64,000 nucleotides of DNA from Pseudomonadota bacterium (GCA_021781575.1 JAJXWP010000020.1:1-64000); one strand, 5' to 3'; shown: positions 44,782 to 55,889, numbered from the stretch's first letter. The notes: a model not told the origin generated them from the letters alone. Made by a program: numbers and translations.

Positions 44782-45254
44782 GACCGTTCAACAACCGGCC
44801 GGTGGCCACGGTTCCCCCGAACCGCGGCCGAACCCGGCCGAGGACGGCGGAATATGAGGTTGAGGAACAAGGTTGCGGATGCGGATACGGCGTCAGAAGA
44901 CGGCTGGCACCAAGCGAATGACGAGAGCCAGGAGGCAAGCCACCGCCAGAATCATTTCGGGAAATATCACCGCCCGGATCATTACCTGCCCCGCCGCCTC
45001 GCCCAATCCGCTATCCCGGTCATTTGGCCCGGTCCACACGCCGCCGGGCAATGGCGCCGACGGCGGGCAGACCAACGACGGGGGGTGGGGAAAAAGGAGC
45101 CAAAGACCATAGGGAATACGGACACAGCCGCTTACCCATACGCAGGTCTTCATACTGCGCAGGTCATGCCAATATCTGCCTGGAGATCGCCGAAGCGCCG
45201 CGGCTGGTAACGCGGCAGGACGGTTTTCGTGCGGCAATGGCGCAGGGGTGGGGT
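44782..45254. other. Intergenic region, no confident gene
   Basis: About 470 nt upstream of the glycosyltransferase operon. A minus-strand frame ending at 44893 finishes with a short hydrophobic helix (MIRAVIFPEMILAVACLLAL), but has no ribosome site and poor composition upstream; a tiny membrane peptide is possible but unproved. Confidence 0.4.
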
Positions 45255-46337
45255 ATGAACGATGCGGCAGGCGACGATGGACCGATCGAAGGACGGCCCC
45301 GAGCCCTGACCGTCGTCTGCTTTGCCCGGCTGGCGACGCCGGGCGCCGCACATTTCCTCGAAGGCGTGAGCGCGGAGTTGCGGCGCCGCGGCCACGCCGT
45401 GCGCCTGACGTCAGCCGACGCGCCGATCGATGATGCCTGCGACGGCGCCGACCTGGTCATCGTGCACGACGGGCTGAGCGCCCAGCGGATCAAGCAGATC
45501 GGCCACTATCGGCAACGCCAGGGAGGCTTTCGCCTCTTGTTGCGGCATAGCGCGCTGCAAGGGCTCGACCCCCGAGCATTCGACCTGTCGGGCTTTGACG
45601 GCGTCCTTGCCGCCAGCCGGGTCATCGCCGACATCTGCCTGGGGTCGGGTGTCACCAGCCGGGCGTGGATCTGGCCGGATGCCGCCGACACACGCCGGTT
45701 TCGCCCCGACCCCGGCGAGATCGAGGGAGACGTGGTGTTCTTCGGCGCCTGGGGTGACCAGAGCAGAGGAGTCGAACTGCGGCAGTTTCTGCTGGAGCCG
45801 GTCAAGCTGCTCGGCCTCAGGGCGCGCGTCTACGGACCGCCCCTTCCCGCTTCCGCGATAGCCCAGCTGGACGATGCCGGAATGCGATTCGGTGGCTGGG
45901 CACATCACGATCAGGTGCCGTCGATTCTCGGACACTTCCTCTGTTCCGTCCATGTCCCCAGCCGCACGCGCACCCGCCTCCTGCCCGGTCTGCCCTCGAT
46001 CCGCCTGTTCGAGGCGATGGCCTGCGGCGTCCCGCTGGTTTCTTCGCCGTGGCTCGACTGCGATAGCCTGTTCACCGCCGGGCGCGACTTCCTCCTGGCC
46101 CGGGATGGTGCGGAAATGCGCCGCCACCTGCGGGCCCTGCAGAATGATGGAGCCTTGCGGGCAGAGATCGGCAGCCATGCGCGGCGGACCATCATGGCCC
46201 GCCACAGCTGCGCCCATCGGGTCGAACAATTGCTCGACATCTGCCGTGAGCTCGACATCCGCCCACTTCCTCCGACGGTTGCCGACCCCTTCCTGTCGAG
46301 CCTCCGCGGCCGTTCCGACGGGGGAGCCCAGCCATGA
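45255..46337 (+). CDS. CgeB-like glycosyltransferase (GT-B) in the egt operon
   Basis: A 360-residue glycosyltransferase-like protein. The N-terminal half has GVSAELRRRGHAVRLTSADA and a putative acceptor domain; the C-terminal half carries the nucleotide-sugar region RLLPGLPSIRLFEAMACGVP, then LVSSPWLDCDSLF, typical of CgeB/Glyco_trans_1-type enzymes. The start ATG at 45255 has AGGGG upstream. Its stop overlaps the egtB start by 4 nt, so it belongs to the ergothioneine-type operon. Its sugar donor and acceptor are unknown; the neighbours suggest a small-molecule thiol rather than a polysaccharide. Confidence 0.8.
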   Translation: MNDAAGDDGPIEGRPRALTVVCFARLATPGAAHFLEGVSAELRRRGHAVRLTSADAPIDDACDGADLVIVHDGLSAQRIKQIGHYRQRQGGFRLLLRHSALQGLDPRAFDLSGFDGVLAASRVIADICLGSGVTSRAWIWPDAADTRRFRPDPGEIEGDVVFFGAWGDQSRGVELRQFLLEPVKLLGLRARVYGPPLPASAIAQLDDAGMRFGGWAHHDQVPSILGHFLCSVHVPSRTRTRLLPGLPSIRLFEAMACGVPLVSSPWLDCDSLFTAGRDFLLARDGAEMRRHLRALQNDGALRAEIGSHARRTIMARHSCAHRVEQLLDICRELDIRPLPPTVADPFLSSLRGRSDGGAQP

Positions 46338-47596
46338 TCGAATGCACCGCCGCGGTCGCCTGGGACCAGCGGGACAGCCTCACCCGGCGCTTCCTCGCTG
46401 TCCGCCAGCGCACCGAGTCGCTGGCCGAACCATTGAGCGCGGAAGACATGGGCGGGCAATCCATGGCCGACGCCAGCCCGACCAAATGGCATCTCGCCCA
46501 TACCAGCTGGTTCTTTTCCACCTTTCTGCCGCTCGGCCTGGTCCCGCCGCCATGGGCGGCGCTCTACAATTCCTATTATCAGAGCATCGGGCGCCCCTAT
46601 TCACGTCCGCAGCGCGGGCTGTTGACGCGCCCCTCCCTGGCCGAGGTGATGGATTGGCGCAGCCGTGTCACCGCCGCCGTGCCGGCGCTGACCGAGAACA
46701 GCGACGAGGCGGGATGGGCCCGGCTGGCGCCGCTGCTGAGCCTGGGCATCGCCCATGAGGAGCAGCATCAGGAACTCATCCTGACCGATATCCTGCATCT
46801 GTTTTCCTGCAACCCGCTTGACCCCGCCTATCGGCCGCTTCGCCCCGCCCCTCAGCGGCCGACGGCGCCGCTGCTGTGGCTCGACCACGGCGGCGGCCCC
46901 GGCGAAATAGGCCATGCCGGGCCGGGGTTCGCCTTCGACAACGAAATGCCGCGGCATGTCGTTCAGACGGCCCCCTGGCGCTTGGCGTCCCGCCTGGTGA
47001 CCAATGGCGAATACCTGGAATTCATCGACAGCGGCGGCTATCGGCGCGCCGAATTCTGGCTCGCCGACGGATGGGCAACGGTCGAGGCGGAAAGCTGGAC
47101 CGCGCCGCTGTACTGGCACTGGAACGACGGAAGCCTCTGTTCCATGACCTTGGCGGGCCTGCAACCGATCGACCCGGCGGCACCGGTGGCCCATGTAAGC
47201 TACTACGAAGCCGATGCGTTCGCTCGCTGGGCCGGCCGGCGCCTTCCCACCGAAGCCGAATGGGAAATCGCAGCGGCCGCCGTGCCGAAGACGGGCAACG
47301 ATCTTTCATCCGGGCTGCTTCGCCCGATGCCGGCCGAGCCTTGCAGCGGCGCTCCCGGTCAGCTCTTTGGCGATCTTTGGGAATGGACGGGCAGCGCCTA
47401 CGCACCCTATCCAGGCTACCGACCGGCAGCGGGAGCGTTGGGGGAATACAACGGCAAGTTCATGATCAACCAGATGGTGTTGCGCGGTGGCTCCTGCGTC
47501 ACGCCACCGGACCATCTGCGGGCCAGCTATCGCAATTTCTTTCCGCCGGCAGCCCGCTGGCAATTTACCGGCATCCGATTGGCGGACGACCCATGA
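46334..47596 (+). CDS. egtB: Ergothioneine biosynthesis protein EgtB-like sulfoxide synthase
   Basis: A 420-residue non-haem iron enzyme that joins a thiol donor to hercynine with oxygen. A DinB-like N-terminal domain supplies the iron ligands: HLAHTSWFFSTFLP and HEEQHQELILTDI (three-His set). The C-terminal FGE/sulfatase-modifying domain shows DNEMPRHVVQTAPWRLASRL, RLPTEAEWEIAA and MVLRGGSCVTPPDHLRASYR. No gamma-glutamylcysteine-specific partner genes (egtA, egtC) are visible, so a cysteine-using type is likely but not proved. Overlaps the glycosyltransferase and egtD genes. Confidence 0.93.
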   Translation: MIECTAAVAWDQRDSLTRRFLAVRQRTESLAEPLSAEDMGGQSMADASPTKWHLAHTSWFFSTFLPLGLVPPPWAALYNSYYQSIGRPYSRPQRGLLTRPSLAEVMDWRSRVTAAVPALTENSDEAGWARLAPLLSLGIAHEEQHQELILTDILHLFSCNPLDPAYRPLRPAPQRPTAPLLWLDHGGGPGEIGHAGPGFAFDNEMPRHVVQTAPWRLASRLVTNGEYLEFIDSGGYRRAEFWLADGWATVEAESWTAPLYWHWNDGSLCSMTLAGLQPIDPAAPVAHVSYYEADAFARWAGRRLPTEAEWEIAAAAVPKTGNDLSSGLLRPMPAEPCSGAPGQLFGDLWEWTGSAYAPYPGYRPAAGALGEYNGKFMINQMVLRGGSCVTPPDHLRASYRNFFPPAARWQFTGIRLADDP

Positions 47597-48513
47597 GCGA
47601 CAGTTTCCGGGTAGCCGTCCTGCGGGGCCTGTCCCGCCGACCGAGACGCATTCCCAGCCGGTTCCTGTACGACCGCCGGGGCGCCGAATTGTTTGAGGAG
47701 ATATGCGGGCTGGACGAATACTACCCGACGCGAACCGAATGTGCCCTGCTGGACCGCCATTCACCCGAGGTGGCGGTGCTGCTCGAGCGCCGGCAGCCGC
47801 GCCTGGTCGAATTCGGCGGCTGCAGCCCCGCCAAGGCCCGCTACCTGCTGGAGACCACCCGGCCGCGGGCCTATCTGCCCATCGACATCTGCCGCGACGC
47901 CCTGGCCGCCTACGCTTCCGACATCGTCCGGGAGCGGCCCGGCCTGGCGGTGCAGCCGATCCATGCCGACTTCATGCAGCCGTTCCGCCTCCCCCCGGGG
48001 GAGGGACCTGTGCTCGGCTTCTTTCCGGGTTCGACCATCGGCAACATGCAGCCCGAGCAGGCCGTCCGCTTCCTCGCACGGATCCGCCCTCTGCTGGGAG
48101 AGGGCGGCGCCATGCTGGTCGGTGTCGACATGAAGAAGTCCCACGAACGCCTGTTCGCCGCCTACAACGACGCCCGCGGCGTCACCTCGGCGTTCATTCT
48201 CAATCTGGTCGAGCGGATCAACCGCGAGCTGGAAGGGGACTTCGACCTTGGCGGCTTCGCCCATAGCGCCCTATACAACGCCGGTCGCGGAAGGATGGAG
48301 CTCCATATCGTCAGTCGCCACCGGCAGGTGGTCCACGTCGCCGGACGGCCCTACCGTTTTCGTTGCGGCGAATCGATCCATGCCGAGGATTCGCACAAAT
48401 ATTCAGTCGAGGAATTCCAGGCTCTGGCCAAGCGAGCCGGCTTCCGTCCTGCCGCCGCCTGGTGCGACGCCGAGAAGCTGTTCTGCCTGCACTTCCTGCG
48501 GCCGCAAGAATAG
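47593..48513 (+). CDS. egtD: L-histidine N-alpha-methyltransferase EgtD
   Basis: A 306-residue SAM-dependent enzyme that trimethylates histidine to hercynine, the substrate of EgtB. Family features: RRIPSRFLYDRRGAELFEEI, LDEYYPTRTECALL, LVEFGGCSPAKARYLLE (SAM loop with Gly), YLPIDICRDAL, LGFFPGSTIGNMQPEQA, and the C-terminal RCGESIHAEDSHKYSVEEF. Complete at the usual length of about 320. Starts within the egtB stop (ATGA), so the three genes are translationally coupled. Confidence 0.95.
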   Translation: MSDSFRVAVLRGLSRRPRRIPSRFLYDRRGAELFEEICGLDEYYPTRTECALLDRHSPEVAVLLERRQPRLVEFGGCSPAKARYLLETTRPRAYLPIDICRDALAAYASDIVRERPGLAVQPIHADFMQPFRLPPGEGPVLGFFPGSTIGNMQPEQAVRFLARIRPLLGEGGAMLVGVDMKKSHERLFAAYNDARGVTSAFILNLVERINRELEGDFDLGGFAHSALYNAGRGRMELHIVSRHRQVVHVAGRPYRFRCGESIHAEDSHKYSVEEFQALAKRAGFRPAAAWCDAEKLFCLHFLRPQE

Positions 48514-48975
48514 TCAGCTGCGCGGGCCCGCCGCAAGGCAGCGCAACAGCAACTCGCGAAGCTGGCCGCCGTTGACCGGTTTATGGAGGATAGGCAATCC
48601 GCTGGCGGCGGCTTCGCGGAGCCGCTCGGCCCCGGTATCGCCAGTGACCAGGATAGCCGGGATGGCGTGGCCAAACTCGCTTTGGATCGAGCGTATGGCG
48701 GACACGCCGGTCTGGCCATCCTTCAGGCGGTAGTCGGCGATGATGACATCGGGCGCGCGGCCGCTGCCACGCAGGACGTCCAGCGCCTCGGCGGCCGATC
48801 CGGCGGCGACCACGGCGTACCCCCAGCTCTCGAACAGCATCTGATAGCCGACGAGAACAATCGCTTCGTCCTCGATGACCGTGACGAGAGCCGTCTCGCT
48901 GGCGGCAGAATCAGCCTGCGCTCGCGCAAAGCGTTCAGAGGGAGTACGAGCATCCACGATTTCGACCTCGTGCAC
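48514..48975 (-). CDS. Response regulator receiver-domain protein
   Basis: A protein of about 153 residues with one receiver domain: LVTVIEDEAIVLVGYQMLFE, PDVIIADYRLKDGQTGVSAI (phosphoacceptor Asp), AILVTGDTG and a Lys in LPILHKPVNGGQ. No output domain. The start is put at GTG 48975, preceded by AGGAGG; the frame is open to 49038 with other possible starts. It may act as a single-domain phosphorelay shuttle or an adaptor. It lies convergent to egtD and apart from any kinase gene. Confidence 0.82.
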   Translation of the reverse strand: MHEVEIVDARTPSERFARAQADSAASETALVTVIEDEAIVLVGYQMLFESWGYAVVAAGSAAEALDVLRGSGRAPDVIIADYRLKDGQTGVSAIRSIQSEFGHAIPAILVTGDTGAERLREAAASGLPILHKPVNGGQLRELLLRCLAAGPRS

Positions 48976-49267
48976 AAATCCTCCTATTGGCTGCATGTTG
49001 GCAGCCATCAGAAGCCATACTGCATCGGTTCCAGGCACGATAAAAGATTTCGGCGGTAATATTCGCCCTATGCCTAATGGTTATGACAAATGCGCGAAGC
49101 CCCACTTCGAATGATGATGGCGACACCGCATGTTCGGACATTTTCGGGAAACGCGGCGTTGTCGCGGTATCGGTCATAATTCGAACAGCATCACCTTGGC
49201 TGCAGGATATAAGGCAATACGGAAAGCTTTGCATCCTGTCCGTTTGCCAGATGGCTGGCGGATAACC
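48976..49267. other. Intergenic between receiver gene and groL terminator
   Basis: About 290 nt with no supported gene; presumably contains the promoter of the receiver-domain gene (minus strand). Confidence 0.4.
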
Positions 49268-49304
49268 CGAAAAAGGCGAGGGCCGCGTCTTTCGACGCGG
49301 CCCC
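49268..49304 (-). terminator. Intrinsic terminator of groESL
   Basis: On the minus strand, GGGCCGCGTC-loop GAAA-GACGCGGCCC forms a 10-bp GC stem followed by TCGCCTTTTT. It lies about 30 nt beyond the groL stop, a typical rho-independent terminator. Confidence 0.85.
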
Positions 49305-49333
49305 CTATCCCGCAGTTCGGCAAGGAAGGACTG

Positions 49334-50977
<1,644 letters not shown>

Positions 50978-50992
50978 TCAACAACCCCTTGC

Positions 50993-51280
50993 TCAGGCAA
51001 TCACGCCCATGATGTCGGATTCTTTCATGATCAACAGCTCCTCGCCGTCGATCTTGACTTCGGTTCCGGACCACTTGCCGAACAGCACGCGATCACCCTT
51101 CTTGACGTCCAGAGCGACGATCTTCCCATCTTCGCCACGCGCCCCGGGGCCGACTGCGACCACCTCGCCCTGCATGGGCTTCTCCTTGGCGGTATCGGGA
51201 ATGATGATGCCGCCGGCGGTCTTCTCTTCCTGCTCGAGACGCCTGACCACGACGCGGTCATGGAGCGGTCTGAACTTCAT
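50993..51280 (-). CDS. groS: Co-chaperonin GroES
   Basis: A 95-residue Hsp10: [20 protein letters not shown], mobile loop [40 protein letters not shown]. First gene of the groESL operon, with AACCTCCG (GGAGGTT on the coding strand) upstream of the ATG. A CIRCE operator lies about 60 nt upstream. Confidence 0.99.
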   Translation of the reverse strand: MKFRPLHDRVVVRRLEQEEKTAGGIIIPDTAKEKPMQGEVVAVGPGARGEDGKIVALDVKKGDRVLFGKWSGTEVKIDGEELLIMKESDIMGVIA

Positions 51281-51341
51281 TCACAACCTCCGTTTAAAAA
51301 TCCGTTAGCTGGCAAAGAATGCCTTTTCGGCAGGAATGTTG

Positions 51342-51368
51342 TTAGCACTCCCACCCTGTGAGTGCCAA
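51342..51368. promoter_or_regulatory. CIRCE operator (HrcA binding site)
   Basis: TTAGCACTC, a 9-nt spacer, then GAGTGCCAA. This matches the CIRCE consensus TTAGCACTC-N9-GAGTGCTAA with one mismatch. Located about 60 nt upstream of groS, it indicates repression of groESL by HrcA and induction by heat. Confidence 0.93.
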
Positions 51369-51540
51369 CGATCTAGGAGGAGCCAAAAGATCTGTCAAGG
51401 CCGAATCCGGCTTAAACTTGGCAGCAGCCTTTGGGGAGTGCTGCTAAGCGTTTGTTTTTTCAATAGAAAATGCTTGAAACCGGACACCCAGGTCTCGTTA
51501 TCCTGAATCGATGCAACTGTATGTCGGGGAGACCCTGGCG

Positions 51541-51801
51541 ATGACACTTGAACGGCAATTGTGCGGATGGCGCCTGACGACGGCGGAAATTCTTTATCAT
51601 ATGCCGGACCATCCGTCGCTGCTTCAAACCTATGTCTGGCAGGAACTGGACCTGATGCCCGACCTTCCTGCCCTGAAGCGCTTTCTGGCGTTCTGGGAAC
51701 GGCGCCTGGAGGGACGCCTGCATTCGGTGAAAGTATGCAGCGCCGAGTTGATCAAGCCTGCCCACCTCCGCGTGGTGGCGGGGATCGGCGCCCTTCATTG
51801 A
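51541..51801 (+). CDS. Usg-like family protein
   Basis: An 86-residue protein of the alphaproteobacterial Usg family, defined by LTTAEILYHMPDHPSLLQTY followed by VWQELDLMPDLPALKRFLAF. The start MTLERQLCGWRL at 51541 has GGGGAG 9 nt upstream; an ATG at 51511 is possible but adds residues atypical of the family. Its role is unknown; the family is named from genes near fus/trpF-type loci. Its 3' end overlaps the convergent VTT-domain gene by 7 nt. Confidence 0.88.
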   Translation: MTLERQLCGWRLTTAEILYHMPDHPSLLQTYVWQELDLMPDLPALKRFLAFWERRLEGRLHSVKVCSAELIKPAHLRVVAGIGALH

Positions 51802-52532
51802 ACCGCATCGGCCCCATCGACGTCGCCGTCGATATCGGCCCCCAGCGTGTGCCCGCGGCGCAGGCGTTTATAAAGGAATACACCGAGAGCGGAGGAGAGG
51901 ACGAACAGCGCGATACTCGAGGAGATTCGCAGCCAGGGATCCACATGGATACCACTGCCCAGCAGAACGAAGATGATGGTCTGCGGAGCATACCCGATCA
52001 GCGACCCGACGAAGAACGGCCCCGATCGCACCGACGATACCCCGGCCACCAGGTTGGTCAGCAGATTGCTCCCCACCGGCAGGAAGCGGATCAGCACCGT
52101 CATGGTCAGCGGGTTGTCGCTCAGGAATGCGTCGATCCGCCTTACGCGCGCCGCGAATTTGTGCATGAGCAGGTCGCGGCCGAGCAGCCTGGCGTAGAAA
52201 AAGGCCAGTACGCAGCCACCCACGGAGGCCAGCGACGCCAGCACCCCGCCCCACAGCAAACCGAAGGCGTAGCCCCCCAAGAAACACACCGCCTGGCGCG
52301 GCAGGCCAACCGCCATGGCCACCGAACCGACCAGCAGGAACATCCCCTCGCCGGCCAGCCCCCTGCCGCGCACTTGCTGGTCGACCCACTGCGTGTCGAG
52401 AAGCCTGGCCAGGGGCGACGCCTCCAACGCCCATGCCAGCGCCACCAGCGTCAGCATGAGCAACAGGCCTTTCAGCAGCAGGCGCGGCTTCAGGCCGGTA
52501 ACGCGGACGCCGGAGGGACAGGATCCGAGCAT
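51795..52532 (-). CDS. TVP38/TMEM64 (VTT/DedA-type) membrane protein
   Basis: A 245-residue inner membrane protein with about five or six helices. The VTT/SNARE-associated core reads FLLVGSVAMAVGLPRQAVCF, GGYAFGLLWGGVLAS, then the conserved FLPVGSNLLTNLVAGVSSVR and FFVGSLIGYAPQTIIFVLLGSG. Proteins of this type are linked to lipid scrambling or envelope maintenance; the substrate is not known. The N-terminal frame begins MLGSCPSGVRV directly after the GT2 gene stop, so both genes share a transcript. Confidence 0.9.
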   Translation of the reverse strand: MLGSCPSGVRVTGLKPRLLLKGLLLMLTLVALAWALEASPLARLLDTQWVDQQVRGRGLAGEGMFLLVGSVAMAVGLPRQAVCFLGGYAFGLLWGGVLASLASVGGCVLAFFYARLLGRDLLMHKFAARVRRIDAFLSDNPLTMTVLIRFLPVGSNLLTNLVAGVSSVRSGPFFVGSLIGYAPQTIIFVLLGSGIHVDPWLRISSSIALFVLSSALGVFLYKRLRRGHTLGADIDGDVDGADAVQ

Positions 52533-53309
52533 TCAGTCCCGCTGTTCTATGACCGGCACGCTGGCGCGCCGCTGCAGCCACATGACGCCCAGCAGGTCGA
52601 CGATCCCCACCCACAGGCGGTTCCACAGGCCGTATTTGGACAGGCCGCGCTGGCGGGGCCGATGGTTGACCTGCATCGACACCACCCTCCCGCCGCGCCG
52701 GATCATCAGGGCGGGAAGGAACCGGTGCATGTGGTTGAACCGCGGCATGTCGAGGAATGCCTCCCGGCTGAGCACCTTCAGGCCACACCCGCTGTCCGGC
52801 GTGTCGTCGTTCAGCAGCCGCGCCCGCACCCCGTTGGCGACCTTCGACGAAAGACGCCGCAAGGTGTTGTCCTGCCGCTTCTGCCGGTAGCCCGCGACCA
52901 GCAGCCGGTCGCGTTCGGCCGGCGGCTCGGCGAGCAGGCGGTCGAGCAGGCGGGGAATATCCGCCGGGTCGTTCTGGCCGTCGCCATCCAGGGTGGCGAT
53001 CAACGCCGCCCGCGCCGCCTTGACGCCGGAAGCCACCGCCTGACTCTGGCCGCAGCCGACGCGGTGGCGGAGCACCCGCAGCTCGGGATGGCGCTCCTGG
53101 GCCTCCGACAGGCGGGCCGGCGTGGCATCATCGCTGCCATCATCGACGAAGATCATTTCGAACGGCCGGCGACCATCCAGCGCCGCGGCGATCTCGGTGA
53201 CCAGCGGCAGAATGTTGTCGGCTTCGTTCCTGACCGGAACCACCACGGCGACGAGCGGCGGCTGGCGGTTGGTGGCAAAAGGGTAAAAGTCGGGATTATC
53301 CTGGGTCAT
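52533..53309 (-). CDS. Family 2 glycosyltransferase (DPM-like)
   Basis: A GT-A enzyme of about 258 residues. VAVVVPVRNEADNILPLVTE at the N-terminus, MIFVDDGSDDATPARL, LIATLDGDGQNDPADIPRLL (DxD region) and RQRGLSKYGLWNRLWVGIVD are characteristic of dolichyl/polyprenyl-phosphate sugar synthases. It has at most a weak C-terminal membrane association (LLGVMWLQRR). The start MTQDNPDFYP at 53309 or MPPMTQ at 53318. It forms a two-gene unit with the VTT membrane protein; it probably builds a lipid-linked sugar. Confidence 0.9.
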   Translation of the reverse strand: MTQDNPDFYPFATNRQPPLVAVVVPVRNEADNILPLVTEIAAALDGRRPFEMIFVDDGSDDATPARLSEAQERHPELRVLRHRVGCGQSQAVASGVKAARAALIATLDGDGQNDPADIPRLLDRLLAEPPAERDRLLVAGYRQKRQDNTLRRLSSKVANGVRARLLNDDTPDSGCGLKVLSREAFLDMPRFNHMHRFLPALMIRRGGRVVSMQVNHRPRQRGLSKYGLWNRLWVGIVDLLGVMWLQRRASVPVIEQRD

Positions 53310-53948
53310 CGGGGGCAACCGGGCAAGGCGCCCCTTCTTACAACGACCGGCGGCGGCGCGGAACCGGTTTCTTCGCCGATCGGGCCGCCAGGCGGAGGGG
53401 AATGGCGATCGCCGCCCCGCCGCGGCTCATTCGAGGCCCTCCCCCTTGACGGTGCCGTCCCCCATAAACTTATGAACAAGGGCGGGCGGCGGCCTAACCC
53501 CGTGGGATACTATCCGCAGCCCCTCCGACGGTCGAATCCGGGCGCGCCGTATTGGCTCTTGATACACCGCCGGCCACCGCGCAATCGTCGATCGGCCAAG
53601 GCGGCGACTACGCAAGAACAAGCAATACTAACCGAAAAATTTCTTTTTTTCTGCGTTGACCGCCTCCTCTTATTGAATGGAGACCCTCGCGCGAACAAAT
53701 CAATCTATGTCGGCTTGCCAAGGCCTGAGGGCAGCCGATGCCGGCCACGGCCCCGCAAGGAATTGTGCCGCTCTTACCCTTTCGGCTGTCCTCGCTGCCG
53801 GGCCGCGCTGAGCGCAAATGGTGAACGAGACAGAAGGATCAACGCAATCTTCACCAGAAGGTCGCAGACTGTAGTCGTGCGGCCTGACCATGCTTACCTC
53901 TCTTGCCGGCAGCAGGCCAGACCGCCCCAAGCGTATTCGGAGACCCGC
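53310..53948. other. Intergenic upstream of prkA
   Basis: About 640 nt without a supported gene. A very long plus-strand frame that reaches prkA runs through it, but its upstream codons mirror other genes and have no start signal. The sequence 53610-53700 is AT-richer. Promoters of the GT2 gene (minus) and of prkA (plus) should lie here. Confidence 0.5.
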
Positions 53949-55889
53949 ATGAGCGCAGAGCTGTTCAAAGCGTTCGCCACCCGCTACGAATCCCGTCGGG
54001 AGACCGAAATGTCTCTCAGCAATTACCTCGAGCTCTGCCGCACCGATCCCATGGCTTATGCCGGCGCCCACGAGCGGATGCTGGCGGCCATCGGCGAGCC
54101 CGAACTGATCGACACGGCAAAGGATGCCAGGCTTTCCCGCATCTTCCTGAACCGCACCATCAAAATCTACCCCGCCTTCGCCGAATTCTACGGGATGGAG
54201 GAGACGATCGAACGCATCGTCGGCTTCTTCCGCCATGCGGCACAGGGGCTGGAAGAGCGCAAGCAGATCATTTATCTGCTCGGGCCCGTCGGGGGCGGCA
54301 AATCGTCCCTGGCCGAGCGGCTGAAGATGCTGATGGAAACCTTCCCCATCTACGTGCTCAAGGCCGGCGAGCAGATCAGCCCGATTTTTGAAAGCCCCCT
54401 CGGCCTGTTCGATCCCGAACTGATGGGCGACCAGATCGAACGGAATTATGGCATTCCCCGCCGCCGCCTGACCGGCATCGCCTCGCCCTGGGCCGTCAAG
54501 CGGCTGGACGAGTTCGGCGGCGACATCTCACGGTTCCGCGTCGTGCGCCTGATGCCGTCGCGCCTGCGCCAGATCGCCATCTCCAAGACCGAGCCCGGCG
54601 ACGAGAACAATCAGGACATATCGAGCCTGGTGGGCAAGGTCGACATCCGCAAACTCGAAGCCTTCAGCCAGAACGACGCCGACGCCTACAGCTTCTCGGG
54701 AGGACTGAACCGATCCAACCAGGGGATCCTCGAATTCGTCGAGATGTTCAAGGCGCCCATCAAGATGCTGCATCCGCTGCTGACGGCGACACAGGAAGGA
54801 AATTACGTCGGCACCGAAAATATCGGCGCACTACCCTTCCAGGGAATCATCCTGGCCCATTCCAACGAAGCGGAATGGCAGGGCTTCAAGAACAACCGCA
54901 ACAACGAAGCCTTCATCGACCGCATCTGCGTCATCAAGGTTCCCTACTGCCTTCGGGTATCCGAGGAAACGAAGATCTACGAGAAGCTTTTGCGCGGCAG
55001 CGATCTCGCCGAGGTCCCTTGCGCGCCGGGCACCCTGGAAATGCTGGCGCAGTTCGCCGTGCTGTCGCGCCTCAAAGAGCACGAGAACTCGAACCCGTTC
55101 AGCAAGATGCGCACCTATGACGGCGAAAGCCTGAAAGAGACCGACCCGAAGGCCCGCAGCTTCCAGGAGTACCGCGATGCGGCGGGAATCGACGAGGGAA
55201 TGAACGGCCTGTCGACCCGCTTCGCCTTCAAGGTGCTGTCGCAGACATTCAACTATGACAGCCATGAAGTGGCAGCCGACCCGGTGCATTTGATGTATGT
55301 CCTGGAACAGGCGGTCCAGCGTGAACAATTTCCCCAGGAAGCAGAAAAGAGGCTGCTGGATTACATCAAGGCCACCCTGGCGCCGCGATATGCCGAATTC
55401 ATCGGCAACGAGATCCAGAAGGCCTATCTGGAATCCTATTCCGATTATGGTCAGAACCTGTTCGAGCGCTATATCGCCTATGCCGATGCGTGGATCGAAG
55501 ATCAGGATTTCAAGGACCCCGACACCGGGCAGTTGATGAACCGCGGACTGCTCGACCAAGAACTTTCCAAGATCGAGAAGCCGGCGGGGATCGCCAACCC
55601 GCGCGATTTCCGCAACGAGGTGGTGAAGTTCGTGCTGCGTGCCCGCGCCTCCCATGGAGGGCGCACACCGGCCTGGACCTCCTACGAAAAGATCAGAAGC
55701 GTCATCGAAAAGCGAATGTTCAGCCAAGTGGAGGATCTGTTGCCCGTGATCAGCTTCGCCTCGAAGCAGGACAGCGAAACCGACCGCAAGCACCATGATT
55801 TCGTCGATCGGATGGTTTCGCGCGGCTACACCGAGCGCCAGGTTCGCCGGCTGGTGGAATGGTACATGCGGGTCAATAAAGCGGGTTAA
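53949..55889 (+). CDS. prkA: PrkA serine protein kinase
   Basis: A 646-residue PrkA/YeaG-family protein: an AAA-type ATPase domain with the P-loop YLLGPVGGGKSSLAERLKML at about residue 115, LMGDQIERNYGIPRRRLTG, EFVEMFKAPIKMLHPLLTAT (Walker B region) and NNEAFIDRICVIKVPYCL, then the PrkA C-terminal domain (MYVLEQAVQREQFPQEAEKR). The start MSAELFKAFATRY at 53949 is in frame with 796 upstream spurious codons. Known as a stress and stationary-phase kinase or protease regulator; the exact substrate here is unknown. First gene of the prkA-yeaH-spoVR cluster. Confidence 0.96.
   Translation: MSAELFKAFATRYESRRETEMSLSNYLELCRTDPMAYAGAHERMLAAIGEPELIDTAKDARLSRIFLNRTIKIYPAFAEFYGMEETIERIVGFFRHAAQGLEERKQIIYLLGPVGGGKSSLAERLKMLMETFPIYVLKAGEQISPIFESPLGLFDPELMGDQIERNYGIPRRRLTGIASPWAVKRLDEFGGDISRFRVVRLMPSRLRQIAISKTEPGDENNQDISSLVGKVDIRKLEAFSQNDADAYSFSGGLNRSNQGILEFVEMFKAPIKMLHPLLTATQEGNYVGTENIGALPFQGIILAHSNEAEWQGFKNNRNNEAFIDRICVIKVPYCLRVSEETKIYEKLLRGSDLAEVPCAPGTLEMLAQFAVLSRLKEHENSNPFSKMRTYDGESLKETDPKARSFQEYRDAAGIDEGMNGLSTRFAFKVLSQTFNYDSHEVAADPVHLMYVLEQAVQREQFPQEAEKRLLDYIKATLAPRYAEFIGNEIQKAYLESYSDYGQNLFERYIAYADAWIEDQDFKDPDTGQLMNRGLLDQELSKIEKPAGIANPRDFRNEVVKFVLRARASHGGRTPAWTSYEKIRSVIEKRMFSQVEDLLPVISFASKQDSETDRKHHDFVDRMVSRGYTERQVRRLVEWYMRVNKAG

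Noticed and set aside
44893..45351. 152-codon minus-strand frame ending in a membrane-like helix
   Set aside because: Pro/Arg-rich shadow over most of its length, no ribosome site; at best a tiny membrane peptide cannot be excluded.
51561..53948. A 1442-codon plus-strand frame extending upstream of prkA
   Set aside because: Only the part from 53949 is PrkA-like; the upstream codons are antisense to the VTT and GT2 genes and lack a start signal.
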